64,000 nt of DNA, taken from Chryseobacterium balustinum (GTDB taxonomy: Bacteria; Bacteroidota; Bacteroidia; Flavobacteriales; Weeksellaceae). The number at the start of each line of letters is the position of its first letter. Within the stretch, counting starts at the first letter, position 1. The DNA lies in the NCBI RefSeq assembly GCF_900168205.1, contig NZ_FUZE01000011.1:62001-126000 (forward strand). The letters are read 5' to 3'. Both the position numbers and the translations under genes were made by a program. The notes beneath the pieces were generated by a model. That model was not told the DNA's origin and did no database searches. It saw nothing but the letters and a program-made list of their open reading frames with translations. Below, piece after piece: positions 53,987 through 61,985 of this stretch.

Positions 53987-55441
53987 ATGAACGAAAATTT
54001 AATGATGATATGGCAGAAGTGCCTTCAGTTTATGCGTGACAATCTTAACGCAGCTGAAGATAATTCTGATCTTAAAAAACTTGAAAAATCTTTCGATTTA
54101 CTATTCGACAAAATACAACCAATTTCATTGGTTGACAATAATCTTACGTTGATGGTACCGAGTGATTTTTATAAAGAATATATTGAAGATAATTATCTGT
54201 CATTACTTTCTGCTGCCTTAAAGAAAAATATCGGTAAAGGGGTAAAGCTTTGGTATTCTGTAATGGAAAATAAACCTAGCGGTTTAGAAAAAGCTGTTAC
54301 CATGAATATGAAAGGGAAGTCTGTTCCCACTCCAAGAGTTCAGGAAACCATGCCTCAAGGATTTTCTGGGAATATTGTAAATCCTTTTGTAGTTCCGGGA
54401 ATTAAAAAAGTAAATATTGATTCTAATCTTAAAGCAGATTTTTCTTTTGATAACTATGTAGAAGGAGAAAGCAATAAATTTGCATCTACTGTGGCAAGAT
54501 CAATCGCTAAAAGACCTGGAGCAACTGCTTTTAACCCTTTGTTTTTATATGGAGGTTATGGAGTAGGTAAAACACACTTAGGTCAGGCTGTAGGTTTGGA
54601 AGTAAAAAGCCAGTTTCCTGATAAAGTAGTTCTTTATTTATCTTCAGAAAAATTTATTCAACAGTTTATTTCGGCTGCGAAAGCTCATAAACAAACAGAG
54701 TTTGCCAATTTTTATCAAATGGTAGACGTTCTGATTATTGATGATATTCAGTTCCTTTCTGGAAAATCAGCAACTCAAGATAGTTTCTTCCATATTTTTG
54801 ATTATTTGCATCAGAATGGAAAGCAGATTATCCTTACTTCAGATAAGGCTCCGGTTGATATTATGGATATTCAGGACAGAATTGTTTCCCGTTTCAAATG
54901 GGGACTTTCTGCAGAGATCAAATCTCCGGATTTAAATACACGTAAACAGATTATTCAAGCTAAATTAAGCAGAGACGGTATCGTTCTTACTGATGATATG
55001 CTTGATTTCCTTGCTGCAGAAGCAAAAACAAATGTAAGAGAATTAATTGGTATCATTAATTCTGTTATCGCTTATTCTACGATTTATAAATCAGATTTAA
55101 GCTTAGAATTATTAAAAGAAACCATCAGTAAGATTGCAGCTAACCAGAAAAAAGTGATCAACATTCCTTATATTCAGGATGTAGTTTGCGATTATTTCGG
55201 AATTAAAAAAGAGCAGCTTTTATCTAAAACAAGAAAAAGAGAAATTGCACTTCCGAGACAGTTGGCAATGTATTTTTCAAAAGAATATACTAATGCTACT
55301 TTTAGCAAAATTGGTGAAGAAATGGGTGGTAAAGACCATTCAACGGTAATGTACGCTTGTGATACCATTAAAGATGTTTCTAAAATTGACAAGGAAATAA
55401 AAAAATACGTAAAAGATTTAACGGAAAAAATAAAAAATTAA
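53987..55441 (+). CDS. dnaA: Chromosomal replication initiator DnaA
   Basis: DnaA binds and melts the origin. The 484-residue protein has domain I (WQKCLQFMRDN to about 90), a linker, the AAA+ domain III with Walker A GGYGVGKTHLGQ and Walker B VLIIDDIQFLSG, and the DNA-binding domain IV with KDHSTVMYACDTI. The ATG at 53987 (MNENLMMIWQKCL) is chosen, because 24 extra upstream residues in the same frame (starting near 53915) have no counterpart in the family. No dnaN or TTATCCACA boxes flank it here, so the origin is probably elsewhere; gyrB is 30 kb away. Confidence 0.97.
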   Translation: MNENLMMIWQKCLQFMRDNLNAAEDNSDLKKLEKSFDLLFDKIQPISLVDNNLTLMVPSDFYKEYIEDNYLSLLSAALKKNIGKGVKLWYSVMENKPSGLEKAVTMNMKGKSVPTPRVQETMPQGFSGNIVNPFVVPGIKKVNIDSNLKADFSFDNYVEGESNKFASTVARSIAKRPGATAFNPLFLYGGYGVGKTHLGQAVGLEVKSQFPDKVVLYLSSEKFIQQFISAAKAHKQTEFANFYQMVDVLIIDDIQFLSGKSATQDSFFHIFDYLHQNGKQIILTSDKAPVDIMDIQDRIVSRFKWGLSAEIKSPDLNTRKQIIQAKLSRDGIVLTDDMLDFLAAEAKTNVRELIGIINSVIAYSTIYKSDLSLELLKETISKIAANQKKVINIPYIQDVVCDYFGIKKEQLLSKTRKREIALPRQLAMYFSKEYTNATFSKIGEEMGGKDHSTVMYACDTIKDVSKIDKEIKKYVKDLTEKIKN

Positions 55442-55462
55442 TTCTGTACAAAATATTTATAG

Positions 55463-55491
55463 AAAGGAGAATAGGCTTATTCTCCTTTTTT
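55463..55491 (+). terminator. dnaA terminator
   Basis: AAAGGAGAATA pairs with TATTCTCCTTT, a perfect 11-bp stem over a 4-nt loop, with a T run. The promoter of the next gene starts in the following bases. Confidence 0.85.
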
Positions 55492-55494
55492 ATT

Positions 55495-55502
55495 TAGCTT
55501 TG
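55495..55502 (+). promoter_or_regulatory. Promoter -7 element of the phosphatase gene
   Basis: TAGCTTTG fits TAnnTTTG and directly follows the dnaA terminator. Its transcript would start near 55508, so the ATG at 55545 and not an upstream codon must be used. Confidence 0.55.
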
Positions 55503-55544
55503 TTTGAAGAAATATTATTAATTAAATTTTTAAATGATATTGAA

Positions 55545-56015
55545 ATGAAAATTTTAATGGTCTGTCTCGGAAATATTTGCAGAAGTCCTTTAGCTGAAGG
55601 AATTATGAAATCTAAACTTTCCGAAGATTTTATTGTAGATTCAGCCGGAACAATTGATATGCATCAGGGAAGCAATCCTGATAAAAGATCGGTAAAAACC
55701 GCTGCCAAATATGGAATTGATATTTCAAAACAAAGTTCCCGACCGATTACTACAGAAGATTTAAATCACTTTGATAAAATTTACTGTATGGATTTGAGTA
55801 ATTTAAAAAATGTAATTTCTTTAACTCAAAATGAAGAGCAACGAAGCAAAATTTCATTATTAATGGAAGCTGCAGATCTGAATCATGCTTCAGGAGAAGT
55901 TCCGGATCCTTATTGGGATGGAATTGATGGCTTTGAAAAAGTCTATCACCAATTGGATGAAGCCTGTGAAAAAATCGCCGAAAAACTTCTCATTTCCAAA
56001 ACTCAAAACTCATAA
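55545..56015 (+). CDS. Low molecular weight protein-tyrosine-phosphatase
   Basis: A 156-residue LMW-PTP/Wzb-family phosphatase. The P-loop is MVCLGNICRSPLAEG (Cys-x5-Arg), the general-acid Asp lies in VPDPYWDGIDGF, and the DSAGT strand is visible after position 35. It dephosphorylates tyrosine or a related phospho-substrate; the partner kinase is not adjacent. The start at 55545 (MKILMVCLGN) fits the family. The downstream methylase gene follows after 25 bp. Confidence 0.92.
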   Translation: MKILMVCLGNICRSPLAEGIMKSKLSEDFIVDSAGTIDMHQGSNPDKRSVKTAAKYGIDISKQSSRPITTEDLNHFDKIYCMDLSNLKNVISLTQNEEQRSKISLLMEAADLNHASGEVPDPYWDGIDGFEKVYHQLDEACEKIAEKLLISKTQNS

Positions 56016-56039
56016 TTTACAACATATAACTTACCAAAA

Positions 56040-56738
56040 ATGCTTTTTCTACTCCCAGCTTACCTTTCAGAAAACACGTCAATCAGTCATTTTTCGCCTG
56101 TGATAAAAGATTACATTATGCAGACCGATTATTTTTTTGTAGAAAATGAAAAAACAGCAAGAAAAGTTGTAAAGTTTTTTGCACCGGAAAAAAAACAGTC
56201 TGATCTGAAACTTTTTTTGTTGGATAAATACACAGAAAACGCCGATATCAAAGAAGCTCAGGATCGAATGATAGACGGTCAGGATTTTGGTTTACTTTCT
56301 GAAGCCGGACTTCCATGTATTGCTGATCCCGGAAATTTAGTTGTAAAATGGTGTCACGAAAAAAACATTAGAGTAATTCCTATTTCAGGACCTTCATCGA
56401 TTATTTTAGCTCTAATCTCAAGCGGTTTTAATGGTCAGGAATTTACATTTAACGGATATTTGCCGATTGATAAAAGCGAAAAGAAAAAGCAAATCATGCA
56501 TTTGGAATCAATGGTTCAGAAAACTGGCTATTCGCAGATTTTCATGGAAACGCCATACAGAAACAATGTGCTTTTCGAAGATTTGACCAAATTTTTATCG
56601 CCAAATACAAAACTTTGTATTGCTGCGAATATCAATGATCCTGACCATGAATTTATCAAAACTAAAACAATAAAAGAATGGCAAAAACAAAAACCGGAAT
56701 TGCATAAAATTCCTGCCGTTTTTGTTTTAGGTAAATAA
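56040..56738 (+). CDS. Tetrapyrrole-methylase-fold SAM methyltransferase (RsmI-like)
   Basis: A 232-residue protein of the RsmI/tetrapyrrole methylase superfamily. It lacks the usual RsmI beginning with a GxxPxGN motif: it opens MLFLLPAYLSENTSISHF and reads FFVENEKTARKVVKFF in place of FFVEDTRVTRKLLNHF. Conserved items are GLLSEAGLPCIADPGNLVVK and RVIPISGPSSIILALISSGFNGQEFTFNGYLP, the SAM-binding part. RsmI methylates C1402 of 16S rRNA; the divergence of this paralogue means that its substrate is uncertain. Co-transcribed with the phosphatase gene. Confidence 0.78.
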   Translation: MLFLLPAYLSENTSISHFSPVIKDYIMQTDYFFVENEKTARKVVKFFAPEKKQSDLKLFLLDKYTENADIKEAQDRMIDGQDFGLLSEAGLPCIADPGNLVVKWCHEKNIRVIPISGPSSIILALISSGFNGQEFTFNGYLPIDKSEKKKQIMHLESMVQKTGYSQIFMETPYRNNVLFEDLTKFLSPNTKLCIAANINDPDHEFIKTKTIKEWQKQKPELHKIPAVFVLGK

Positions 56739-56878
56739 TGTCATTACAAACCTAAGGTGAAGTAATCTTCAATAAATTGCATGAAAATATATCTTAAAAA
56801 ATAATTTAACAGCCATTAACACATCCTTTGCATCATTCTTGTCTACTTACAGATATATATAACTTTAAAAATCATATT

Positions 56879-57256
56879 ATGTCTGAAAAAAAATTAGCAG
56901 GACTTTGGATCGATTCTCAAAAGGCCATCGTCGTAAAAAATCATGATGCACAGAATGCCTTTAAGTTTTTTCTTTGTAGTCCGGTAAAAGCCGTAATCCA
57001 GCATGGAAATTCAAGCGAAAATGCAGGAAACAATGCAGAACAAACCAATAAAGTGAAATTCTTCAAAGAAGTAGAACACCTTCTTACAAATTCTGAAGAA
57101 GTTTTAATTACCGGTCCGGGAACCATTCAGGAAGAACTGAAGCATTATCTCCACGATACCGCTCAATTTAAAAATTTAAAAATAACTTTGGAATCGTCTC
57201 AGCAAATGTCTGACGAACAGGTTTTAGAAACTGTAAAATCGCATTTTAATGCGTAA
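56879..57256 (+). CDS. Small eRF1/host-attachment-like conserved protein
   Basis: A 125-residue protein. The start MSEKKLAGLWIDSQKAIVV and the end TGPGTIQEELKHYLHDTAQFKNLKITLESSQQMSDEQVLETVKSHF follow the pattern of short proteins with an eRF1 domain-like core (WIDHRKA, GPGEAK, MTDRQ). These occur in many bacteria, with some annotated as stress or translation-related, but none is well characterised. The ATG at 56879 is preferred to a longer frame from 56828. Cytosolic; monocistronic, with a terminator at 57276. Confidence 0.6.
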   Translation: MSEKKLAGLWIDSQKAIVVKNHDAQNAFKFFLCSPVKAVIQHGNSSENAGNNAEQTNKVKFFKEVEHLLTNSEEVLITGPGTIQEELKHYLHDTAQFKNLKITLESSQQMSDEQVLETVKSHFNA

Positions 57257-57275
57257 TATTGTTTCATCTAAATAA

Positions 57276-57312
57276 AAAAAATCCGAATATCATTTGATGT
57301 TCGGATTTTTTA
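57276..57312 (+). terminator. Terminator after the eRF1-like gene
   Basis: AAAAATCCGAA pairs with TTCGGATTTTT around a CATTTGATG loop, followed by a T run, 19 bp after the stop. Confidence 0.85.
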
Positions 57313-57396
57313 TTTTCTTGATTATATAAAAATGTAATTGATATCAATTTTAAAAACTATGCTTAAAATCTAGATTTACTTTTATATTTTTATTGA

Positions 57397-58464
57397 ATGA
57401 AAAAAAGTCTTTTAGCATTGGCATTTTTACCGGTTTTAATTTTTGCTCAGGAAAGCCCCAAACTGACGGATGAAATGGCGATAAAGTTATCCGAAAAACC
57501 GCTTCATTGCATCAATCAGGAATATCCGAATAAAACGGCACATATTATTAATAATGCTAATGAAGTAATTTTGACACCGAAAGATCTTCATCCAAGTTTT
57601 TATGGTTGTTTTGATTGGCATAGTTCAGTTCATGGTCATTGGATGTTAGTTCGATTGCTAAAAACAAAACCTAACTTATCGGTTGCTAAAGACATTGAGA
57701 AAATACTTGATAATTCATTTACAAAAGAAAATTTACAGACTGAAGCCGATTATTTTACGAAATATCAGTTAACAACGACTTTTGAAAGAACGTATGGTTG
57801 GGCATGGTTATTAAAGTTAGATGAAGAATTAATGACCTGGAATCATCCGAAAGCCAAAATCTGGCATCAGAATCTAAAACCTTTAACGGATAAAATTCTG
57901 AGTTCTTGGAAAACTTATCTTCCGAAGCAAACGTATCCCAACAGAACGGGAGTTCATCCCAATACAGCTTTTGCAATGGTTTTTGCATTAGATTGGGCAA
58001 GAGCAACAGATGATAAAACTTTTGAAAACGAATTGATTGAAAAAGCAAAATATTTCTATTTAAATAATACCAAAACTCCGGCATATCTTGAACCAGATGG
58101 TTCTGACTTTTTCTCGCCAAGCTTGGAAATTGCAGATTTAATGCGAAGAATTCTTCCTCAGAAAGAGTTTGTAAAATGGCTTGATCAATTTTATGAAAAG
58201 AGAAGTATCGAAAATATTGAGAAAATCCCTGTAGTAAGTGATTTAAGCGATTATCAAACCGTTCATTTAGTAGGTTTATCTTTTACCAAAGCTTGGTGTA
58301 TGAAAGGAATTGCAAAATCTCTTCCCGATAATCATCCGCTGAAAAAACAATTTCAAAAAACAGCTAATATCTTTTTAAATAATGGACTTCCGCTTTTATT
58401 TCAAGGGAATTATGGTGGAGATCATTGGTTGGCAAGTTTCGCAGTGTATGCTTTAGAAGATTAA
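57397..58464 (+). CDS. Secreted DUF2891-family protein
   Basis: A 355-residue protein with signal peptide (KSLLALAFLPVLIFAQ). Landmarks of DUF2891 are LHPSFYGCFDWHSSVHGHWMLVRLL at about 66-90, TFERTYGWAWLLKLDEEL, NRTGVHPNTAFAMVFALDWAR, YLEPDGSDFFSPSLEIADLM and the C-terminal YGGDHWLASFAVYAL. The conserved acidic and aromatic residues resemble alpha/alpha toroid glycoside-processing enzymes, but the function is unknown. It is 6 bp before the AraC gene, so the two may be co-transcribed. Confidence 0.8.
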   Translation: MKKSLLALAFLPVLIFAQESPKLTDEMAIKLSEKPLHCINQEYPNKTAHIINNANEVILTPKDLHPSFYGCFDWHSSVHGHWMLVRLLKTKPNLSVAKDIEKILDNSFTKENLQTEADYFTKYQLTTTFERTYGWAWLLKLDEELMTWNHPKAKIWHQNLKPLTDKILSSWKTYLPKQTYPNRTGVHPNTAFAMVFALDWARATDDKTFENELIEKAKYFYLNNTKTPAYLEPDGSDFFSPSLEIADLMRRILPQKEFVKWLDQFYEKRSIENIEKIPVVSDLSDYQTVHLVGLSFTKAWCMKGIAKSLPDNHPLKKQFQKTANIFLNNGLPLLFQGNYGGDHWLASFAVYALED

Positions 58465-58470
58465 ATTGAA

Positions 58471-59322
58471 ATGGATAAAATGACTGCTTTAGAAAAATTC
58501 GGAGTTGATGTTTTTACGCAATACAATATTTTCGAAAGAATATCTGTGGATAAACCTTTCCGGCCTGATAATCCGGCTTTTATCTTTATTAAAAGTGGAT
58601 CTATAAAGCTTCGTCAACATTTCAACGATCTTGAGCTTACTGCCAATACATTTATGGTGACAGATCCGCAAACGGTCTATGAGATGATTTCTGTGAGTGA
58701 TGATTTCCAGTCGAGAATGGTTTCTTATAAACGTGAATTCATTTCTGCTTTGTCGTTGAAATTCAATAGGTTGATTACGTATCGGTATTTTCGACAGCAA
58801 ATGAATGTAGGAGTTCCTTTTTCTCAGAATGATTTGGATTTAATTTGGAAAAGTGTCAATTTTTTAAAATATATTTTAGATTCTGAAACAGAAATGACTT
58901 ATAAAAAAGAAATTGTAGAGCATCTTTTTTCAGTTTTTTGTTATCAGATTGCAGGAATTATTTCTAATGAAGATAGCCGTGCAATGAATCAGATGTCGAG
59001 ACAGCAAGAGATCGTTTTTGTTTTCCTAAATGATTTGTCGTCTCACCATCTTAATAATAGAACAGTAGAGTTTTATGCCGAGCGACAGTCGATTACAACC
59101 AGACATCTTTCGTCGGTAGTAAAGTCGGTAACGGGAAAGTCGGCAAGTCAAATTATTGCTTCTATTGTAATCAATGAAGCTAAGGTCTACTTAAATTCTT
59201 CAAAAATGCCTATTTCAGAGATTTCTACAATACTAGGTTTTAGTGATCAATATTCTTTTTCTCATTTTTTCAAGAAACATTTAGAGATAAGCCCGAGTCA
59301 ATACAGACAACAATATCAATAA
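58471..59322 (+). CDS. AraC-family transcription regulator
   Basis: A 283-residue regulator: an N-terminal cupin-like sensor (FIKSGSIKLRQHFNDLELTANTFMV), a linker, and two helix-turn-helix motifs at the C-terminus (AERQSITTRHLSSVVKSVTGKSASQII; ISEISTILGFSDQYSFSHFFKKHLEISPSQYRQQY, AraC consensus). Lying just ahead of the tolC-hlyD-mfs set in the same direction, it is a plausible regulator of that efflux system (inference). Confidence 0.88.
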   Translation: MDKMTALEKFGVDVFTQYNIFERISVDKPFRPDNPAFIFIKSGSIKLRQHFNDLELTANTFMVTDPQTVYEMISVSDDFQSRMVSYKREFISALSLKFNRLITYRYFRQQMNVGVPFSQNDLDLIWKSVNFLKYILDSETEMTYKKEIVEHLFSVFCYQIAGIISNEDSRAMNQMSRQQEIVFVFLNDLSSHHLNNRTVEFYAERQSITTRHLSSVVKSVTGKSASQIIASIVINEAKVYLNSSKMPISEISTILGFSDQYSFSHFFKKHLEISPSQYRQQYQ

Positions 59323-59363
59323 CTGAATCCTACATTTGAACATCTTTTTCCAAAATTCAAACA

Positions 59364-59394
59364 TTTGTTTGATTGTATGCTTCGCCTAACTTTG
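59364..59394 (+). promoter_or_regulatory. Promoter of the efflux operon
   Basis: TTTG (59364-59367) - 19 bp - TAACTTTG (59387-59394): a perfect Bacteroidetes promoter. The mRNA leader is about 15 nt long before the ATG at 59415. It also shows that the frame open from 59373 is not the true start. Confidence 0.8.
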
Positions 59395-59414
59395 CATCTG
59401 TAAAGCAAGGTAAA

Positions 59415-60725
59415 ATGGTAAAAAACATAAAAACAGCACTATCAGTTTTGATAGGTCTTTTTCCTGCGCTGTTTTTTTCACAAGAAATAAAACAGATGAC
59501 AGCGAGTGAAGTTGCCGAATTGGCAATTCAGAATCATCAGCAAATTAAAGTTTCTGCTCAGAATATCGATATTGCAAAACAGCAGACAGATATTACAAAA
59601 CTTCAGAAACTTCCTACAATCACAGCTTCTACGAGCCAATTTTATTTGGGAAATGTGATCGCAATTGACAAAGATTTCTCGAATTCAACGACTATTCCGA
59701 TGCCGCATTACGGAAGTTCGTATGCTGTACAGGCGACTCAATTAATTTTCAAAGGAGGGTTGGTCAATAAGTCTATTGAATTGGCTGGACTTCGTGAACA
59801 GCTTTCCGAATTAGATTTAGAGAATAGAAAACAGGATATAAAGTTTTTGGTAATTTCTAATTATTTAGACATTTATAAAATTTTAAATCAGGAAGTTGTC
59901 ATTCAAAACAATAAAAAGCTGGGTCAGGAACGTCTGAAAAATATTCAAAAATTTTATCAGCAAGGAATGATTACCAGAAATGAAGTGATTCGTGGTGAAT
60001 TGGCGATTAAAAATTTAGACCAGGGAATGTTAACCCTAGTCAATAACAGAAAAATCCTCAATTATAATCTGAATATTGCTTTAGGATTAGATTCTAAGAC
60101 ACAGATTATTCCTATAGAAAATTTAGGCAATAAAGAAACAGGAATCGGGATGGATTATTATCTGAATTTGGCTCACGACAACAATCCACAAATAAAATCT
60201 GCAAAAGCAAATATTGCCGTTGCCGATAAAAATATCGAAATCATTAAAACGGATAAAATGCCGACACTTTCAGGTTTTGGAGGATATACTTTACAACGAC
60301 CTATTACGACAAGAAATCCTGTGTTGGATATGTATTCAAGCGGTTGGCAAGGTGGTGTTTCTTTGAGCTATAATATTGATAATTTATATAAAACCAAAGA
60401 AAGAGTGAAGCTTGGTGAGCTGCAGAAAAATCAGGCAAATGATGCGATGACATTGGTGCAGCAGAATCTTGATATGGCAGTGAATGCAGCATATACAAAA
60501 TATCAGGAGGCGATTCAGCAGACTGAAATTCTGAATGATGCTAAAAATTTAGCTGATGAAAACTACAAAATTACAGAAGCTAAATATCTGAATCAACTGG
60601 CTGTACAAGCTGAAATGATTGATGCACAAATTCAAAAGCTGCAATCGGAGCTAGATTTGGCTAATGCAGAAATCAATGTTTTGTATCAATATTATAATCT
60701 GTTGAAATCTACAGGAACACTTTAA
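59415..60725 (+). CDS. TolC-family outer membrane efflux protein
   Basis: A 436-residue outer-membrane channel-tunnel with signal peptide (IKTALSVLIGLFPALFFSQ). Two repeats of long helices are visible (VAELAIQNHQQIKVSAQNID; NPQIKSAKANIAVADKNIEII; QNLDMAVNAAYTKYQEAIQQ; LANAEINVLYQYYNLL), giving the TolC pattern. It would form the exit duct for the HlyD and MFS components downstream. The ATG at 59415 is taken because the promoter lies within the upstream part of the frame. Confidence 0.9.
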   Translation: MVKNIKTALSVLIGLFPALFFSQEIKQMTASEVAELAIQNHQQIKVSAQNIDIAKQQTDITKLQKLPTITASTSQFYLGNVIAIDKDFSNSTTIPMPHYGSSYAVQATQLIFKGGLVNKSIELAGLREQLSELDLENRKQDIKFLVISNYLDIYKILNQEVVIQNNKKLGQERLKNIQKFYQQGMITRNEVIRGELAIKNLDQGMLTLVNNRKILNYNLNIALGLDSKTQIIPIENLGNKETGIGMDYYLNLAHDNNPQIKSAKANIAVADKNIEIIKTDKMPTLSGFGGYTLQRPITTRNPVLDMYSSGWQGGVSLSYNIDNLYKTKERVKLGELQKNQANDAMTLVQQNLDMAVNAAYTKYQEAIQQTEILNDAKNLADENYKITEAKYLNQLAVQAEMIDAQIQKLQSELDLANAEINVLYQYYNLLKSTGTL

Positions 60726-60749
60726 TCTTTAAAACTGAAAATCAAAATA

Positions 60750-61853
60750 ATGGAAAACAAGGAACAAAATACTCAAGATACACAGCCTGCAGTTTCAAGT
60801 GCAGAAGATAAGAAAAAACAAAATAAAAAGAATAAAATAAGAGCCATCATCTCAAATATTATTGTTTTTCTGGTGATTGGTTTTGGACTGTTTTGGTTGA
60901 TTCGTCAATATTTTCACATCGGCGATAAAACCTATACAGAAGCTGCTCAGGTGGAAGAATTTATAAATCCAATCAACACACGAGTTTCAGCTTATATCAA
61001 AGAAATTAAATTCATCGAACATCAACAGGTGAAAAAAGGCGACACTTTGGTAATCTTGGATGAGAGAGAAATAATGACGCAGCTTGGTCAGGCAGAAGCT
61101 GCTTATCAAAATGCTTTGGCACAAAAATCGGCTACAAGTTCATCGGTAAATACAGTTTCTAATAACGTAAGTGTTATGGAATCTAATATTGCGGGAGCAA
61201 AAGCCAGACTTTGGAATGCCGAACAGAATTTAAACCGATACAAAAACCTTTTAGCTTCGGAAGCGGTTACAAAACAGCAATTTGACCAGATGAAAACAGA
61301 ATATGACGCCCAAAAAGCAGCGTATGAAACATTGGTGAATCAAAAGCAGTCAGCCAATCTTTCGACAACTGAAGTGAAAAGCAAATTAGGAATCAATGAT
61401 GCAGAAATCAAAAGAACAAAATCTGCGTTGGAAATGGCAAAAATCAACCTTTCTTACACCGTAATTACTGCACCTTACGATGGCGTGATGGGAAGAAGAG
61501 TAATTTCTGAAGGTCAGCTGATTCAGCCGGGACAACAGGTGGGAACGATTGTTTTAAATAATCACAAATGGGTAACTGCCAACTTTTTGGAAAGCCAAAT
61601 GCCGAATATTAAAATCGGACAAAAAATGATGATGACCGCAGATGCTTTGGGTGGAAAACAATTTGAAGGAATGGTAACTGCAATTTCTGCAGCAACGGGT
61701 TCGAGATATTCTAGTGTTCCAACAGACAATTCTACGGGTAACTTCATTAAAGTGCAACAGAGAATTCCTGTAAGAATAGAATTTACATCATCAAACAAAA
61801 AAGAAGATGTTGCCAAGCTGAGCGCAGGAATGAATATGAATGTTTCTTTATAA
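60750..61853 (+). CDS. HlyD/EmrA-family membrane fusion protein
   Basis: A 367-residue periplasmic adaptor with one N-terminal membrane helix (NIIVFLVIGFGLFWLIRQYF). It has the lipoyl and alpha-hairpin layout of HlyD: EEFINPINTRVSAYIKEIKFIEHQQVKKGDTLVILDEREI at about 70-110, a coiled-coil hairpin (about 110-225), and the second lipoyl half APYDGVMGRRVISEGQLIQPGQQVG. It joins the TolC channel to the inner-membrane pump. It follows tolC by 24 bp. Confidence 0.92.
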   Translation: MENKEQNTQDTQPAVSSAEDKKKQNKKNKIRAIISNIIVFLVIGFGLFWLIRQYFHIGDKTYTEAAQVEEFINPINTRVSAYIKEIKFIEHQQVKKGDTLVILDEREIMTQLGQAEAAYQNALAQKSATSSSVNTVSNNVSVMESNIAGAKARLWNAEQNLNRYKNLLASEAVTKQQFDQMKTEYDAQKAAYETLVNQKQSANLSTTEVKSKLGINDAEIKRTKSALEMAKINLSYTVITAPYDGVMGRRVISEGQLIQPGQQVGTIVLNNHKWVTANFLESQMPNIKIGQKMMMTADALGGKQFEGMVTAISAATGSRYSSVPTDNSTGNFIKVQQRIPVRIEFTSSNKKEDVAKLSAGMNMNVSL

Positions 61854-61860
61854 AGAGACG

Positions 61861-61958
61861 AATAGATTATAGACAGGTAGATAAAAGACTTTTGTGATTA
61901 TTTGTAATAAACCAAAATTCTCATCTATCTAAAATCTTATGACTGTCTATTCTCTATT
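61861..61958. repeat. Inverted repeat in the hlyD-mfs gap
   Basis: AATAGATTATAGACAG (61861-61876) and CTGTCTATTCTCTATT (61943-61958) are inverted with two mismatches, giving a large hairpin between the two genes. The architecture (repetitive A/T-rich arms) is similar to that of the trp-operon repeats. Confidence 0.65.
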
Positions 61959-61985
61959 AGTCTATCATCTATTAGTATAAAAATT

